Shown here piece by piece: positions 16,441 to 24,926 of a DNA stretch of 34,599 bases. The stretch is from NCBI GenBank assembly GCA_900542795.1, contig UQPD01000002.1:1-34599 (forward strand), in the 5' to 3' direction. Under the pieces are notes generated by a model. It was not told the origin of the DNA. It did not search any database and worked only from the letters and a program-made list of their open reading frames with translations. The position numbers and the translations under genes are program-made. The first letter of the stretch is position 1, and every line of letters starts with the position of its first letter. Origin of the DNA: an uncultured Prevotella sp. (GTDB lineage: Bacteria > Bacteroidota > Bacteroidia > Bacteroidales > Bacteroidaceae).

Positions 16441-17982
16441 TTACTGAATCTTCTTGAGCAACGAAGTGAGGCTAACCTTATCCTCGAGCAATGCACGAAG
16501 GTCAGCGATGGGCACACGGGTTTGTTCCATTGTGTCACGATCGCGAAGGGTTACGCAGTTATCGTTGAGTGTGTCGTGGTCGATGGTAATGCAATAAGGA
16601 GTACCAATTGCATCCATACGGCGATAACGCTTACCGATAGAATCCTTCTCCTCATACTTGCAGTTGAAGTGGAACTTAAGATCATTGAAGATCTCGTGTG
16701 CCTTTTCGGGCAGACCATCCTTCTTAACCAAAGGCATGATAGCCAACTTCACAGGTGCCAAAGGTGCGGGCAACTTAAGCACAACACGTGTTTCACCATT
16801 TTCGAGCTTTTCTTCTTGATAAGAATGACACATTACGCTGAGGAACATACGGTCAACACCAATCGAAGTCTCAATTACATACGGTGTGTAGCTGCGGTTT
16901 TCTTCGGGGTCGAAATACTCAATCTTACGACCAGAGAACTTAGCATGCTGCGAAAGGTCGAAGTCGGTACGTGAGTGAATACCTTCAACTTCCTTGAAAC
17001 CGAAAGGCATCTTAAACTCGATGTCGGTTGCTGCATTGGCATAATGAGCAAGCTTTTCGTGATCGTGATAACGATAGCATTCGTCGCCAAAGCCGAGTGC
17101 CTCGTGCCAAGCCAAACGTGTTTTCTTCCACTGCTTGAACCAATCCATTTCGGTGCCAGGCTTTACAAAGAACTGCATCTCCATCTGTTCGAACTCACGC
17201 ATACGGAAGATGAACTGACGTGCCACGATTTCGTTACGGAAAGCCTTACCAATCTGTGCAATACCAAAAGGAATCTTCATGCGACCTGTTTTCTGCACAT
17301 TGAGGTAGTTCACAAAAATACCCTGTGCGGTTTCAGGACGCAAGTAAATGGTGCTTGCACCATCGGCTGTAGAGCCAACCTCTGTTTTAAACATAAGGTT
17401 GAACTGACGAACATCGGTCCAGTTGCGTGTACCAGAGATGGGACATACAATGCCTTCGTCAAGAATAATTTGCTTGAGTTCTGCAAGGTCCATCTTGTTC
17501 ATTGCGTCAGCATAGCGCTGGTGCAAGGCATCACGCTTTTGCTGGTGTTCAATAACGCGAGCATTTGTGGCGCGGAACTGTGCTTCGTCAAAAGCATCGC
17601 CAAAGCGCTTGCGAGCCTTAGCAACTTCTTTATCAATTTTCTCCTCGTACTTAGCAATCTGATCTTCAATCAGCACGTCAGCACGATAGCGTTTCTTTGA
17701 ATCGCGGTTATCAATAAGAGGATCGTTGAAAGCATCAACGTGACCCGAAGCCTTCCAAATGGTAGGGTGCATAAAGATGGCTGAATCGATGCCCACAATG
17801 TTCTCGTGGAGCAACACCATGCTTTGCCACCAATATTGTTTAATATTGTTTTTGAGTTCAACACCATTCTGACCATAGTCATAAACAGCGCCGAGTCCGT
17901 CATAGATATCGCTTGAAGGGAATACGAAACCGTACTCTTTGCAGTGTGATACGATTTTCTTAAAAACGTCTTCTTGTGCCAT
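16441..17982 (-). CDS. glyS: Glycyl-tRNA synthetase (dimeric type)
   Basis: Charges tRNA-Gly with glycine and ATP in the cytosol. The 513-aa single-chain form is the alpha-2 type found in Bacteroidota, unlike the two-subunit enzyme of E. coli. Class II motifs are visible: motif 2 (FRNEIVARQFIFRMREFEQME), with the Arg and Glu contacts, and motif 3 (GVDRMFLSV). The C-terminal anticodon-binding domain starts near LAPVKLAIMPLV and holds YRRMDAIGTPYCITID. The N-terminus (AQEDVFKKIVSHCKEYGFVFPSSDIYDG) is typical. It has an upstream promoter and is likely co-transcribed with the FKBP gene. Confidence 0.95.
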   Translation of the reverse strand: MAQEDVFKKIVSHCKEYGFVFPSSDIYDGLGAVYDYGQNGVELKNNIKQYWWQSMVLLHENIVGIDSAIFMHPTIWKASGHVDAFNDPLIDNRDSKKRYRADVLIEDQIAKYEEKIDKEVAKARKRFGDAFDEAQFRATNARVIEHQQKRDALHQRYADAMNKMDLAELKQIILDEGIVCPISGTRNWTDVRQFNLMFKTEVGSTADGASTIYLRPETAQGIFVNYLNVQKTGRMKIPFGIAQIGKAFRNEIVARQFIFRMREFEQMEMQFFVKPGTEMDWFKQWKKTRLAWHEALGFGDECYRYHDHEKLAHYANAATDIEFKMPFGFKEVEGIHSRTDFDLSQHAKFSGRKIEYFDPEENRSYTPYVIETSIGVDRMFLSVMCHSYQEEKLENGETRVVLKLPAPLAPVKLAIMPLVKKDGLPEKAHEIFNDLKFHFNCKYEEKDSIGKRYRRMDAIGTPYCITIDHDTLNDNCVTLRDRDTMEQTRVPIADLRALLEDKVSLTSLLKKIQ

Positions 17983-18009
17983 TGTAGTATATTATTTATA
18001 TTTGCGAAG

Positions 18010-18040
18010 CAAAGTTACTGCAAAACCCCCGCAATACAAA
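18010..18040 (-). promoter_or_regulatory. glyS promoter
   Basis: On the minus strand TTTG (18037-18040), 19 nt, TAACTTTG (18010-18017). The leader before the glyS ATG is about 20 nt. A strong consensus match. Confidence 0.8.
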
Positions 18041-18064
18041 ATAAAAGTACTGAAAACAACAAAA

Positions 18065-18102
18065 ATGCGCGACAAAGTTTACTAAAAAACCTTGTCGCGC
18101 AT
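18065..18102 (-). terminator. Terminator of the Omp28/DUF6029 operon
   Basis: ATGCGCGACAAAGTT (from 18065) pairs with AACCTTGTCGCGCAT (to 18102), about 14 of 15 pairs. On the minus strand TTTTTGTTGTTTTC follows. It closes the operon that begins at 24410. Confidence 0.85.
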
Positions 18103-18157
18103 GCAGTTTGTGTTTTCTTTCAGAATATTTTAGTTCTGAAAGATGAATAACTTGTTT

Positions 18158-20341
18158 TTAGAAGATAGCCTTCTGTGAAGTAACTTGATTACCCTTAGTT
18201 ACGCGGATAACGTAAACGCCATGTCCCCAAGTGGGCAATGATGTTTCGCCATCAACGTGAGCACTTGTCACAAGACGACCTTGTGCATCGTAAACCTGAG
18301 CTACAGCACCTTCAGCCTTTACAACAAAAGCACCATTTGCGGCATCAATTTGTGCAAAGCCGTTCTCTGCAGAAACTGTAGCATTGTTGATGCCAGTGAA
18401 TGCGTTATTGTCTGAAGTGTTAGATGAACCTACCTTAGTTTGACTGGCAGTTATAATCTTACCTGTATTCTTGTCAACGAGCAAGGCTGCAACACGGAGG
18501 TTTGCCTTGTTACTTGCACCAATAAGGGCAGACTTAATAGTGATTGTGTTTTTAACTTCCTCGCCAGCCTTAGCAGCAGGCAAAATGTTATCCTCAGCTG
18601 TACCAGCGTGCATTACGTAGCGAGCTACATAGTCCATTTCGAGGTTTGAGAACACATACTTGTTGTTTACAACCTTGCTATCAACCGTGCAATAGGGATA
18701 GATGTAAGGATCATTCTTGAATGCAGAGTCAACCTTCTCGGGCTGAGTCATATAAAGCTGAGCCAAATAGTTGAGCTGATCCGTCTTCACACCATCTTCA
18801 GTAACTACATAAGTAATGCCATAGGTTTCAGCTGGAACATCAATAGAGAACTTAACCTTTGCAGTAATGTCAGTACCTCTCAAACCATTCTTACCTTCAA
18901 CGCTAATGGTAGCCTCGCAAGGCTGTGATTGGATGAAACGACAAGCATCAATAACCTCGCCATGAGGATAAGCCTTAATTTCGCGGTTCACGTAAGATGA
19001 GGGGAGAGACTCTGCATACTTTGTAAAGAACTCCTGATAAGTGCTTGCCTTGAGGGGGTCTTCTTTAATGTTCTTATCGTAATCACCGTGAATGCTAACC
19101 GCTACCAAGTTGTTCTCACCAATAGTGTCAACAAGTTGCTTCATACCAGCAAGACCAATGGGGCAGTTACCACAGCTAACGCTGGTAAGTTCTTCAACCA
19201 CAGGTGTACGGTGGTAAGCATTTTCAAGCGTAATAAAGTTAAACTTACCCTCGTTCTCTTCCTTCTCTGTGTACTCATCTGCCACACCATTTACCTCGTC
19301 GATGGTAAGGGTTGCTTCTGAGCGACCTGTTTTAGAGGGGAGGTTCATAGAAGCAGGCAAATTCACTGTACCAAAGAAAGGAACGGGCTTCTTAAAGTTA
19401 TAAGTGTGCTTCTGCTCGCCTTCAGTAGTGTTAACGGTATAAGTAAAGGTGCGCATTGAGTCGAGACCCATATTAGCCACCTGCAAGGTGTTGTCATCCG
19501 TTTTACCCGCAAAACCACGTACATCGTCGATGTAGTAGAGCGCAGCATCGTTATACTTCAAACCTGCATCGCCTGTTGTTTCCACCCAAATAGGACTTGA
19601 AACTACCAATCCATCGAACTGAAGATAGTTAAGAAGGAAGCCTTTACCATCGCCTTCAGTACCGAGCATGTATGCACCAAGACCATTGCCTGTAGGATCG
19701 GCATAAGCATAAGCCATGATGCCATACTTTGAAGAGAGCGTATCGCTTGAGAGGCAGTTTGCAGCACCGCTATACCAACCAATAATAATTTCGCCCTTCA
19801 AGTCGTTAGGAATTTTGTAGTCGCAAGTATACGAGTTCAAACGTGTGTTGCCACCCTTTACCACTACTTCTTTTTCCCAAAGGTTTTTGATGTTACCCTG
19901 AGCATCAGCCAACTGACCGATAAAGATCTTTGAGTCGCTATAAGTGCCAGGATAAGCATAGAAGTTGATTTTGCTAATCGTGTTGCCAACATAGCGGTCT
20001 ACCATCTCAGCAGGAATAGCCATGCAATATCCCCAACCTGTGATGCCTGCTTGCCTAAGCGCAGAGGCAGGAATACCAGTGGGAACATAACCAAACTTAG
20101 AAATTTCGTTACCTGTTACTTGAAAACTAATTTCTTTAGGGTCACGCGTAGTGTTTTCGTGAGCCAAAGTGTGCATGCCATGTTCAACGGGCATAATACC
20201 TGCATTGCGGTTAGCCATTGACTTGCCCATACGGAAGGCGTTGGCAGAAATTTTTGATGCAAAGGGCTGAGCAATGGGCTGAGCTACAGCCACGCAAGCC
20301 ACAAATGCAGCAGAAATTGCAGTGAGTAAAAACTTCTTCAT
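18158..20341 (-). CDS. Large Omp28-like secreted protein with thioredoxin-like domain
   Basis: The 727-aa exported protein has signal peptide MKKFLLTAISAAFVACVAVAQ. The N-terminal half is beta-rich. Near residue 385 comes VVEELTSVSCGNCPIGLAGMKQL with the redox-type motif C390-G-N-C393 of Omp28-family thioredoxin-like domains, then VAVSIHGDYD. The last part (VAQVYDAQGRLV...GVYVIRVTKGNQ) is a type IX secretion C-terminal domain, so it probably goes to the cell surface. It is the last gene of the operon, 35 nt after its neighbour. Function of the family is poorly known; thiol-disulfide exchange is suggested by the CxxC only. Confidence 0.8.
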   Translation of the reverse strand: MKKFLLTAISAAFVACVAVAQPIAQPFASKISANAFRMGKSMANRNAGIMPVEHGMHTLAHENTTRDPKEISFQVTGNEISKFGYVPTGIPASALRQAGITGWGYCMAIPAEMVDRYVGNTISKINFYAYPGTYSDSKIFIGQLADAQGNIKNLWEKEVVVKGGNTRLNSYTCDYKIPNDLKGEIIIGWYSGAANCLSSDTLSSKYGIMAYAYADPTGNGLGAYMLGTEGDGKGFLLNYLQFDGLVVSSPIWVETTGDAGLKYNDAALYYIDDVRGFAGKTDDNTLQVANMGLDSMRTFTYTVNTTEGEQKHTYNFKKPVPFFGTVNLPASMNLPSKTGRSEATLTIDEVNGVADEYTEKEENEGKFNFITLENAYHRTPVVEELTSVSCGNCPIGLAGMKQLVDTIGENNLVAVSIHGDYDKNIKEDPLKASTYQEFFTKYAESLPSSYVNREIKAYPHGEVIDACRFIQSQPCEATISVEGKNGLRGTDITAKVKFSIDVPAETYGITYVVTEDGVKTDQLNYLAQLYMTQPEKVDSAFKNDPYIYPYCTVDSKVVNNKYVFSNLEMDYVARYVMHAGTAEDNILPAAKAGEEVKNTITIKSALIGASNKANLRVAALLVDKNTGKIITASQTKVGSSNTSDNNAFTGINNATVSAENGFAQIDAANGAFVVKAEGAVAQVYDAQGRLVTSAHVDGETSLPTWGHGVYVIRVTKGNQVTSQKAIF

Positions 20342-20376
20342 ATTTTATTGTTTAGTTTTATTGCGATTTTGGGTAA

Positions 20377-21096
20377 TTACTTTACAACAACCTTAGAGCT
20401 ATTGCCGTTTGTCTTGCAAACATATACACCAGGTTGCAAGCCAGCCAAGCTTACACTACCATTCTGACTTGCAGCGGCAATGTGCTTTACCATCTTGCCA
20501 TCCAAAGCATAGAGGCTTACACTGTTTGCACCCGCAGCAGCAAAGCTATAAACGAGTTCATTGCCAACCACCTTTACGCTGGCTGCATTTGCCTTTACAT
20601 CGTTAACACCTGCAGTAGTTTCGTTATAAACGTACTTCAAGATGAACGTTGTAGCATATTCACCATCAACCGAAACCTTAACAGTTGCAGTAGATGTGCG
20701 ATATTCACCTATTTCAAACATAGGATGAAGACCCATCTTTACAGTTTGACCAGGAGCAAGGCTAATTGTGCGATCAACAAAGTTTACTTTAGGGTCTGTA
20801 ATATCGATATCTTGACAAGAGCCAGTAATACCACACCAACTAAAAATAGCATTATAAGAATTACGATCGGGCGTAACACGTACGGTCAAATCAACCGCCT
20901 CGTCACCCTTGTTTGTAAACCAGGGATCGTTTTCGGGGAAACCACCCACAATGCCCAACGCGTCATCGTCGTAGAGATTGAATGTGATAACCTCGTTCTT
21001 TCCAACAACCTTACCAAGGTTCGTAATCTCCACTTGTGCCGAAAGCTGAACGGCAAAGCAAGCCAAGAGAGCGAAAAGAGTAAAAATCTTCTTCAT
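20377..21096 (-). CDS. Secreted protein with type IX-like C-terminal domain, unknown function
   Basis: Start at 21096 (239 aa) gives a signal peptide (MKKIFTLFALLACFAVQLSAQ); the Met at 21132 adds 12 polar residues and overlaps the previous stop. A beta-rich middle holds a Cys pair in FSWCGITGSCQD. The tail (NSVSLYALDGKMV...GVYVCKTNGNSSKVVVK) is a type IX-style sorting domain. The gene sits 42 nt after the Omp28-like lipoprotein gene and 35 nt before the large Omp28-like gene, between two CxxC proteins, so its own cysteines may be relevant. I do not recognise a named family. Confidence 0.75.
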   Translation of the reverse strand: MKKIFTLFALLACFAVQLSAQVEITNLGKVVGKNEVITFNLYDDDALGIVGGFPENDPWFTNKGDEAVDLTVRVTPDRNSYNAIFSWCGITGSCQDIDITDPKVNFVDRTISLAPGQTVKMGLHPMFEIGEYRTSTATVKVSVDGEYATTFILKYVYNETTAGVNDVKANAASVKVVGNELVYSFAAAGANSVSLYALDGKMVKHIAAASQNGSVSLAGLQPGVYVCKTNGNSSKVVVK

Positions 21097-21138
21097 AAGT
21101 GTATTGTTTTTTGTTTTTATTGATTTCAGCATTTTGTA

Positions 21139-21987
21139 TTACTTACGCATAGCGCCAGCGTTAGTCAGCAAAGGTTGGTCAACCACCTGCATCACGCCTT
21201 CGCTGTCGTTATAGTAGAATGCAACGATAGAAAGATTTGCAGGCACCCAAGGTGTTTTATTCTTAAGTGTGCTAAAGTCGGGGAACTGATATTCGTAGTC
21301 CTTGCTCAGCGTTTCGCCATCATTAACAGTAAGCTCATCGCCATAAGGAGCACTGATTGAAGCACGGAACACATGGTTGTGAATATAGTCGAAGTTCCTT
21401 GATCCATCCCCCATCAACTGGTATTTCTTCACATTGCTTTCGGTGAGCCACACTTGCAGTTTACCAGTAGCATTTTGCTTGCCCGTCACCTTTACGGTGA
21501 GCTTAATGGTTTCCACACCATTGGCATCTGCCATGTAGCCATGCGAAACGACCTCAATGCCCACCTTGGGTTCAATAGCACTGCGGTTAATAACCGAAGC
21601 TGCCCATTTCTCTTTATCATCAATCGTACCCATGCGGTCAACCCAACCTTTCGGGAAAGACGATACCCCCCAATGCGCCACATAATCGTTGCCTTGTGCA
21701 TTTGCCAAACCCTGCGGACTTTTTGTTTCAGACAATGCGTTTGAGCCTCCGTGCACCGACACAGCAATAACATGGTCGGCACCATAAGCCTCTTGCAACT
21801 TGTGAATTTCCTCGGCAGCAAACGGACAGTTCATGCACTGTTGCCCCGTAAAATCTTCAATGAGCACGTTTTTCTTAAATTCCACGCGGAAGGGACCCGT
21901 AAAGCGTTCGTTAGGTTCCATCTCGTCGCAAGCCGTAAGCGCTAAAGCCGCTAAAGCAAAAGCAAAGAGTTTTTTATAGAGTTTCAT
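21139..21987 (-). CDS. Omp28-like lipoprotein
   Basis: The 282-aa protein has a signal peptide and lipobox LALTAC with Cys20, so it is a lipoprotein. The thioredoxin-like domain carries VLIEDFTGQQCMNCPFAAEEI (CMNC at 51-54) and VIAVSVHGG, the Omp28 family pattern, followed by a beta-rich C-terminal half. No sorting domain is present, unlike the downstream paralog. It starts 18 nt after the DUF6029 gene stops. A role in disulfide handling or as a partner of the barrel is inference from neighbours and the CxxC. Confidence 0.82.
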   Translation of the reverse strand: MKLYKKLFAFALAALALTACDEMEPNERFTGPFRVEFKKNVLIEDFTGQQCMNCPFAAEEIHKLQEAYGADHVIAVSVHGGSNALSETKSPQGLANAQGNDYVAHWGVSSFPKGWVDRMGTIDDKEKWAASVINRSAIEPKVGIEVVSHGYMADANGVETIKLTVKVTGKQNATGKLQVWLTESNVKKYQLMGDGSRNFDYIHNHVFRASISAPYGDELTVNDGETLSKDYEYQFPDFSTLKNKTPWVPANLSIVAFYYNDSEGVMQVVDQPLLTNAGAMRK

Positions 21988-22005
21988 GCGATGCAGAATG
22001 TTTTT

Positions 22006-23796
22006 TTAGAAGTTGAACGTGTAAGAAGCCTGCAAGCCCTTAGAAGCGGGCACATACCGACAAACACCACCCGAGCAATTATAGCCAGCACGTGTTTTGC
22101 CATAACCCACTTGCAAACGGTGTGAGCCTTGCGTAAAGGTTACGCTACCCGTGATGTAATGCACCTTGTTCGTGCCTGCACTTGGGTCAATCTGTCCATC
22201 AGGCGTATGCATAGGTACATGTGCATTGAATTGGTCGCTAATGGTAAACATAAAGTTGGGCAAAACCGAGAGTTCCAACAGTCCGAACCACCAGTCCTTT
22301 TGGTCCTGCTTTGTGTGGAGATATTGTGCCTCACCACGCAAAGTGATTTTTGGAGAGAACTGATATTTACCTTCGGCCACTAATATATGGCTGTTAATGA
22401 TGGGACCTTCGCCTTCAACCACCTCCTGGTTATAACGCTGATAAGCATACATAAAGTTGAGTTTCAACTGTTTGCTCACCTTCTTATCCACCTGCACATT
22501 GACGTCTTGATAATACACGCCCCCATTCATCTTAAAGAAGGGGTATTTAGCTGTTTCAGTTTCAGCCTTAGGGTCGAACATCGTAGAACCCGATTCGTTA
22601 GCAGCTAACTTTTCTTGTCCCAAGCCGCGAATATGCGAAACATTCACCTTCACATTCGTGCCATACTTACCGCCCAATGCTGTGCGACGCTTAAAGTTAT
22701 AAGCCAATTCGCCTTGGAAAGCCCATTCGCCAGGAGTCATTTGTGTGGCATAAGGATAGAGCGAAGCAAGCGCATAAGTGTGTTGCATAGAGAAGGCAGG
22801 CAAGTGGTTAATGTAGCAAGCACTTGTTTCCTTATTTGCTGTAGCACGCGAGCGGAAAGCCATATCCTCACTACGCTTAGCTTGCAACAGCACACTCATG
22901 CCACGTTTTGAGTAAGACCCCGATAGCATCAGTGTTTTACCACGCTTATATATATAGTCGTTGCTGCTCGAGGGGTCTTGACTCTTCCAAGCATATTCAG
23001 CCAAGAAGTTGTAGTTTCCCTTTTGCAAGTTGGCACGCACATCAAATGCTGCCACATCCTTAGGCAAGTTAAGACTATAAGCCTGCATAATAGTGGGGTC
23101 TGATTCAGAATAGCCATTTTTCACAATCGTACTCTCAGCCTCTCCCTTATGGTTGCTTACGCCTGAGAAGCCTAAAGTCAAACGCGTATTCTTTTCGTCC
23201 ATCTTCTTCACCCACTGGTCCACATTCAGCTCCAAGTCGCCACCCCAAGTCCAGGGCGAACAATTATCCATATTGCGGTGATGCCAGTAATAACGCTGTT
23301 GTCCGCCAAGCAATTTAATGTTTACACCCTTCAAGGGTTTCAGTGCCAAGCGTGCACCGCGCAGAGAGTTGTCAATGCCGAGTGAACGTTCTTCATAAGT
23401 GCGGAAGATGAGTCCCGAGCCAAACTGGTCGTAGAAGTCACCCAAGGTGAGTTCAGCCCACTTATAATTGCCTTTTACATAGAAGTTAGGCACACCCCAA
23501 CCCTTAAAGTCGTTTTCAAAACCAGGCAGGGGATGATCAAGATATTCAAGGCGAGCACCAGCCTGAAAGTATTTATTAAGCAAATTAAGTTCGGCATAGG
23601 TATTGGTCATAAACTTATCGTCGTAGACCCCAGTACCAATTTTATCGTCCTGACTCACAGCAGTGAGCACATCACTCTGAATGCTGCCGTGCAGGGTAAA
23701 CTTTTTTGCACCATCAATGCCGCCCTCACGCTGCGCATGCAGTGAAAGGGCGGCACCGAGTAATGCTAATGCCGTAGTGGCGGCGAAACGTTTCAT
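22006..23796 (-). CDS. DUF6029-type outer-membrane beta-barrel protein
   Basis: The start at 23796 (596 aa) yields signal peptide MKRFAATTALALLGAALSLHAQ; the Met at 23832 adds 12 residues. The body has many alternating strands with aromatic ends (YFQAGARLEYLDHP, WAELTLGDFYDQFGSG, TLMLSGSYSKRG) and ends in LQASYTFNF, whose C-terminal Phe is typical of outer-membrane barrels. It matches the DUF6029 group known from Bacteroidota, with no assigned role. A Cys pair near the end (NCSGGVCRY) stands out beside the CxxC genes. It follows the thioredoxin gene by 122 nt and precedes the Omp28-like lipoprotein by 18 nt. Confidence 0.8.
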   Translation of the reverse strand: MKRFAATTALALLGAALSLHAQREGGIDGAKKFTLHGSIQSDVLTAVSQDDKIGTGVYDDKFMTNTYAELNLLNKYFQAGARLEYLDHPLPGFENDFKGWGVPNFYVKGNYKWAELTLGDFYDQFGSGLIFRTYEERSLGIDNSLRGARLALKPLKGVNIKLLGGQQRYYWHHRNMDNCSPWTWGGDLELNVDQWVKKMDEKNTRLTLGFSGVSNHKGEAESTIVKNGYSESDPTIMQAYSLNLPKDVAAFDVRANLQKGNYNFLAEYAWKSQDPSSSNDYIYKRGKTLMLSGSYSKRGMSVLLQAKRSEDMAFRSRATANKETSACYINHLPAFSMQHTYALASLYPYATQMTPGEWAFQGELAYNFKRRTALGGKYGTNVKVNVSHIRGLGQEKLAANESGSTMFDPKAETETAKYPFFKMNGGVYYQDVNVQVDKKVSKQLKLNFMYAYQRYNQEVVEGEGPIINSHILVAEGKYQFSPKITLRGEAQYLHTKQDQKDWWFGLLELSVLPNFMFTISDQFNAHVPMHTPDGQIDPSAGTNKVHYITGSVTFTQGSHRLQVGYGKTRAGYNCSGGVCRYVPASKGLQASYTFNF

Positions 23797-23918
23797 GTAA
23801 TCGTAAAATGTGTGACGTGTGTTAATATGCAACTGTTATTAAATAGGTATACAATTTTTCGTGCTTGAAGCACACAGTGTTTAAAGCCTCATCTTGCCTA
23901 CCCACTTATCGTAGCATA

Positions 23919-24410
23919 TTATTTAATCAGTTCTCTAACCTTTTCAATGAGGTGTTGTTCACCCCCTTCTGTATAACCGCTGCGACTTTCCACAATTTTA
24001 CCATTGCCGTCAATCACAAATACATGAGGAATCATATTCACACCCATTGCACGACGGAAGTCGCTGTTAGGGTCGAGCAACACTTGGTATTCCCAACCAG
24101 CAGCATCCACCATGGGCTTCACCTTCTGTGCATTTTGTGCTTCGTCAATGCTAATAGCCACAAGTCGAACACCTGTTTCGTCTTGCCAATCGGCATAGAC
24201 TTCGTTAATTGCTTTAAGCTCGCGGTTGCAAGGCTTGCACCACGAAGCAAAGAAGCTAATGATGAAAGGTTTGCCGTCGTTGCTCAGCGTAGCTGTATCA
24301 ATGACTTTACCGTTGATGTCTTTTAATTTCACAGAGGGGAGCTGCGCAAAGGCACTTCCCATCACGCTCCAAAGCAAGAGCATGGTCAGGAATATTTTTT
24401 TCACTTTCAT
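23919..24410 (-). CDS. TlpA/ResA-like thioredoxin, exported
   Basis: A periplasmic thiol-disulfide reductase candidate. The 163 aa begin with a signal peptide (MKVKKIFLTMLLLWSVMGSAFA). The thioredoxin fold shows FFASWCKPCNREL (C58 and C61), then LVAISIDEAQ, and the cis-Pro loop VNMIPHVFVIDGNGKIV. Length fits TlpA/ResA proteins. It is first in the operon, directly after a good promoter, so it may reduce disulfides in the Omp28-like and DUF6029 proteins made from the same RNA. Confidence 0.88.
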   Translation of the reverse strand: MKVKKIFLTMLLLWSVMGSAFAQLPSVKLKDINGKVIDTATLSNDGKPFIISFFASWCKPCNRELKAINEVYADWQDETGVRLVAISIDEAQNAQKVKPMVDAAGWEYQVLLDPNSDFRRAMGVNMIPHVFVIDGNGKIVESRSGYTEGGEQHLIEKVRELIK

Positions 24411-24480
24411 TTTGGTTGATATTTTCGTTATTGTGTGGCAAGAAGTTGGTTTTCATTGCCTTTGCCTTATATATTTGCTG

Positions 24481-24511
24481 CAAAATTACACTTTTCCAAT
24501 ATATCAACCAA
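24481..24511 (-). promoter_or_regulatory. Promoter of the thioredoxin/DUF6029/Omp28 operon
   Basis: On the minus strand TTG (24509-24511), 20 nt, then TAATTTTG (24481-24488). The leader to the ATG at 24410 is about 65 nt. No equally good promoter appears before the next four genes, supporting one operon. Confidence 0.75.
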
Positions 24512-24599
24512 CATAATGAATAGATAAAATGCGCTTTTCGTGTTTTTTTGCAATATTTATGCAGAATATAGGGGAAATAATGAATAATTTATGATGTAT

Positions 24600-24704
24600 A
24601 GTAATGTTCAAAAAAATAACTTCTGCAACTTTTAACGGGCACTCCTTAATGATAGCAAACCATTGAAGTCGTCTAAACTTTTCTGACGAAGATTAGACGA
24701 CTTC
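24600..24704. repeat. Intergenic repeat copy 2 plus paired IS-like ends
   Basis: 24600-24622 repeats 14032-14053, and 24634-24658 is the reverse complement of 14074-14098. Then GAAGTCGTCTAA (24665-24676) and its exact inverse (24693-24704) form a 12-bp hairpin with a 16-nt loop. The arm matches the end of the IS5-family element at 13083, and its first 18 nt are also found at 34490. It looks like two IS ends brought together, a minimal non-autonomous element or a deletion scar. The rest of 24411-24926 holds two divergent promoters and no gene. Confidence 0.75.
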
Positions 24705-24778
24705 TTTATACGTTATTCATTATTTTACCATTGAATATAAGTACATTCCCCCTAAAATTTAATTTTGTTGTTGATAAT

Positions 24779-24810
24779 TTTGCATTGTATGGCACAAAAC
24801 CTTACTTTTG
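24779..24810 (+). promoter_or_regulatory. Promoter of the transglutaminase-like gene
   Basis: TTTG (24779-24782), 20 nt, TACTTTTG (24803-24810). It predicts a leader of about 110 nt before the ATG at 24927. Confidence 0.75.
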
Positions 24811-24926
24811 CAACATAAGAGACAAATGTTAAGTCTCTTAAGTTACGGATTTAGTCAAGGCGGGCTGCAAGTCCAATGAATTCCATAGCCTTTATTATCA
24901 TAACCTCTTACCCCACCTCAGGACCT

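Noticed and set aside
16374..16538. Upstream start for the FKBP protein at 16538
   Set aside because: It would overlap glyS and pass through the intercistronic hairpin, and it would bury the signal peptide and lipobox.
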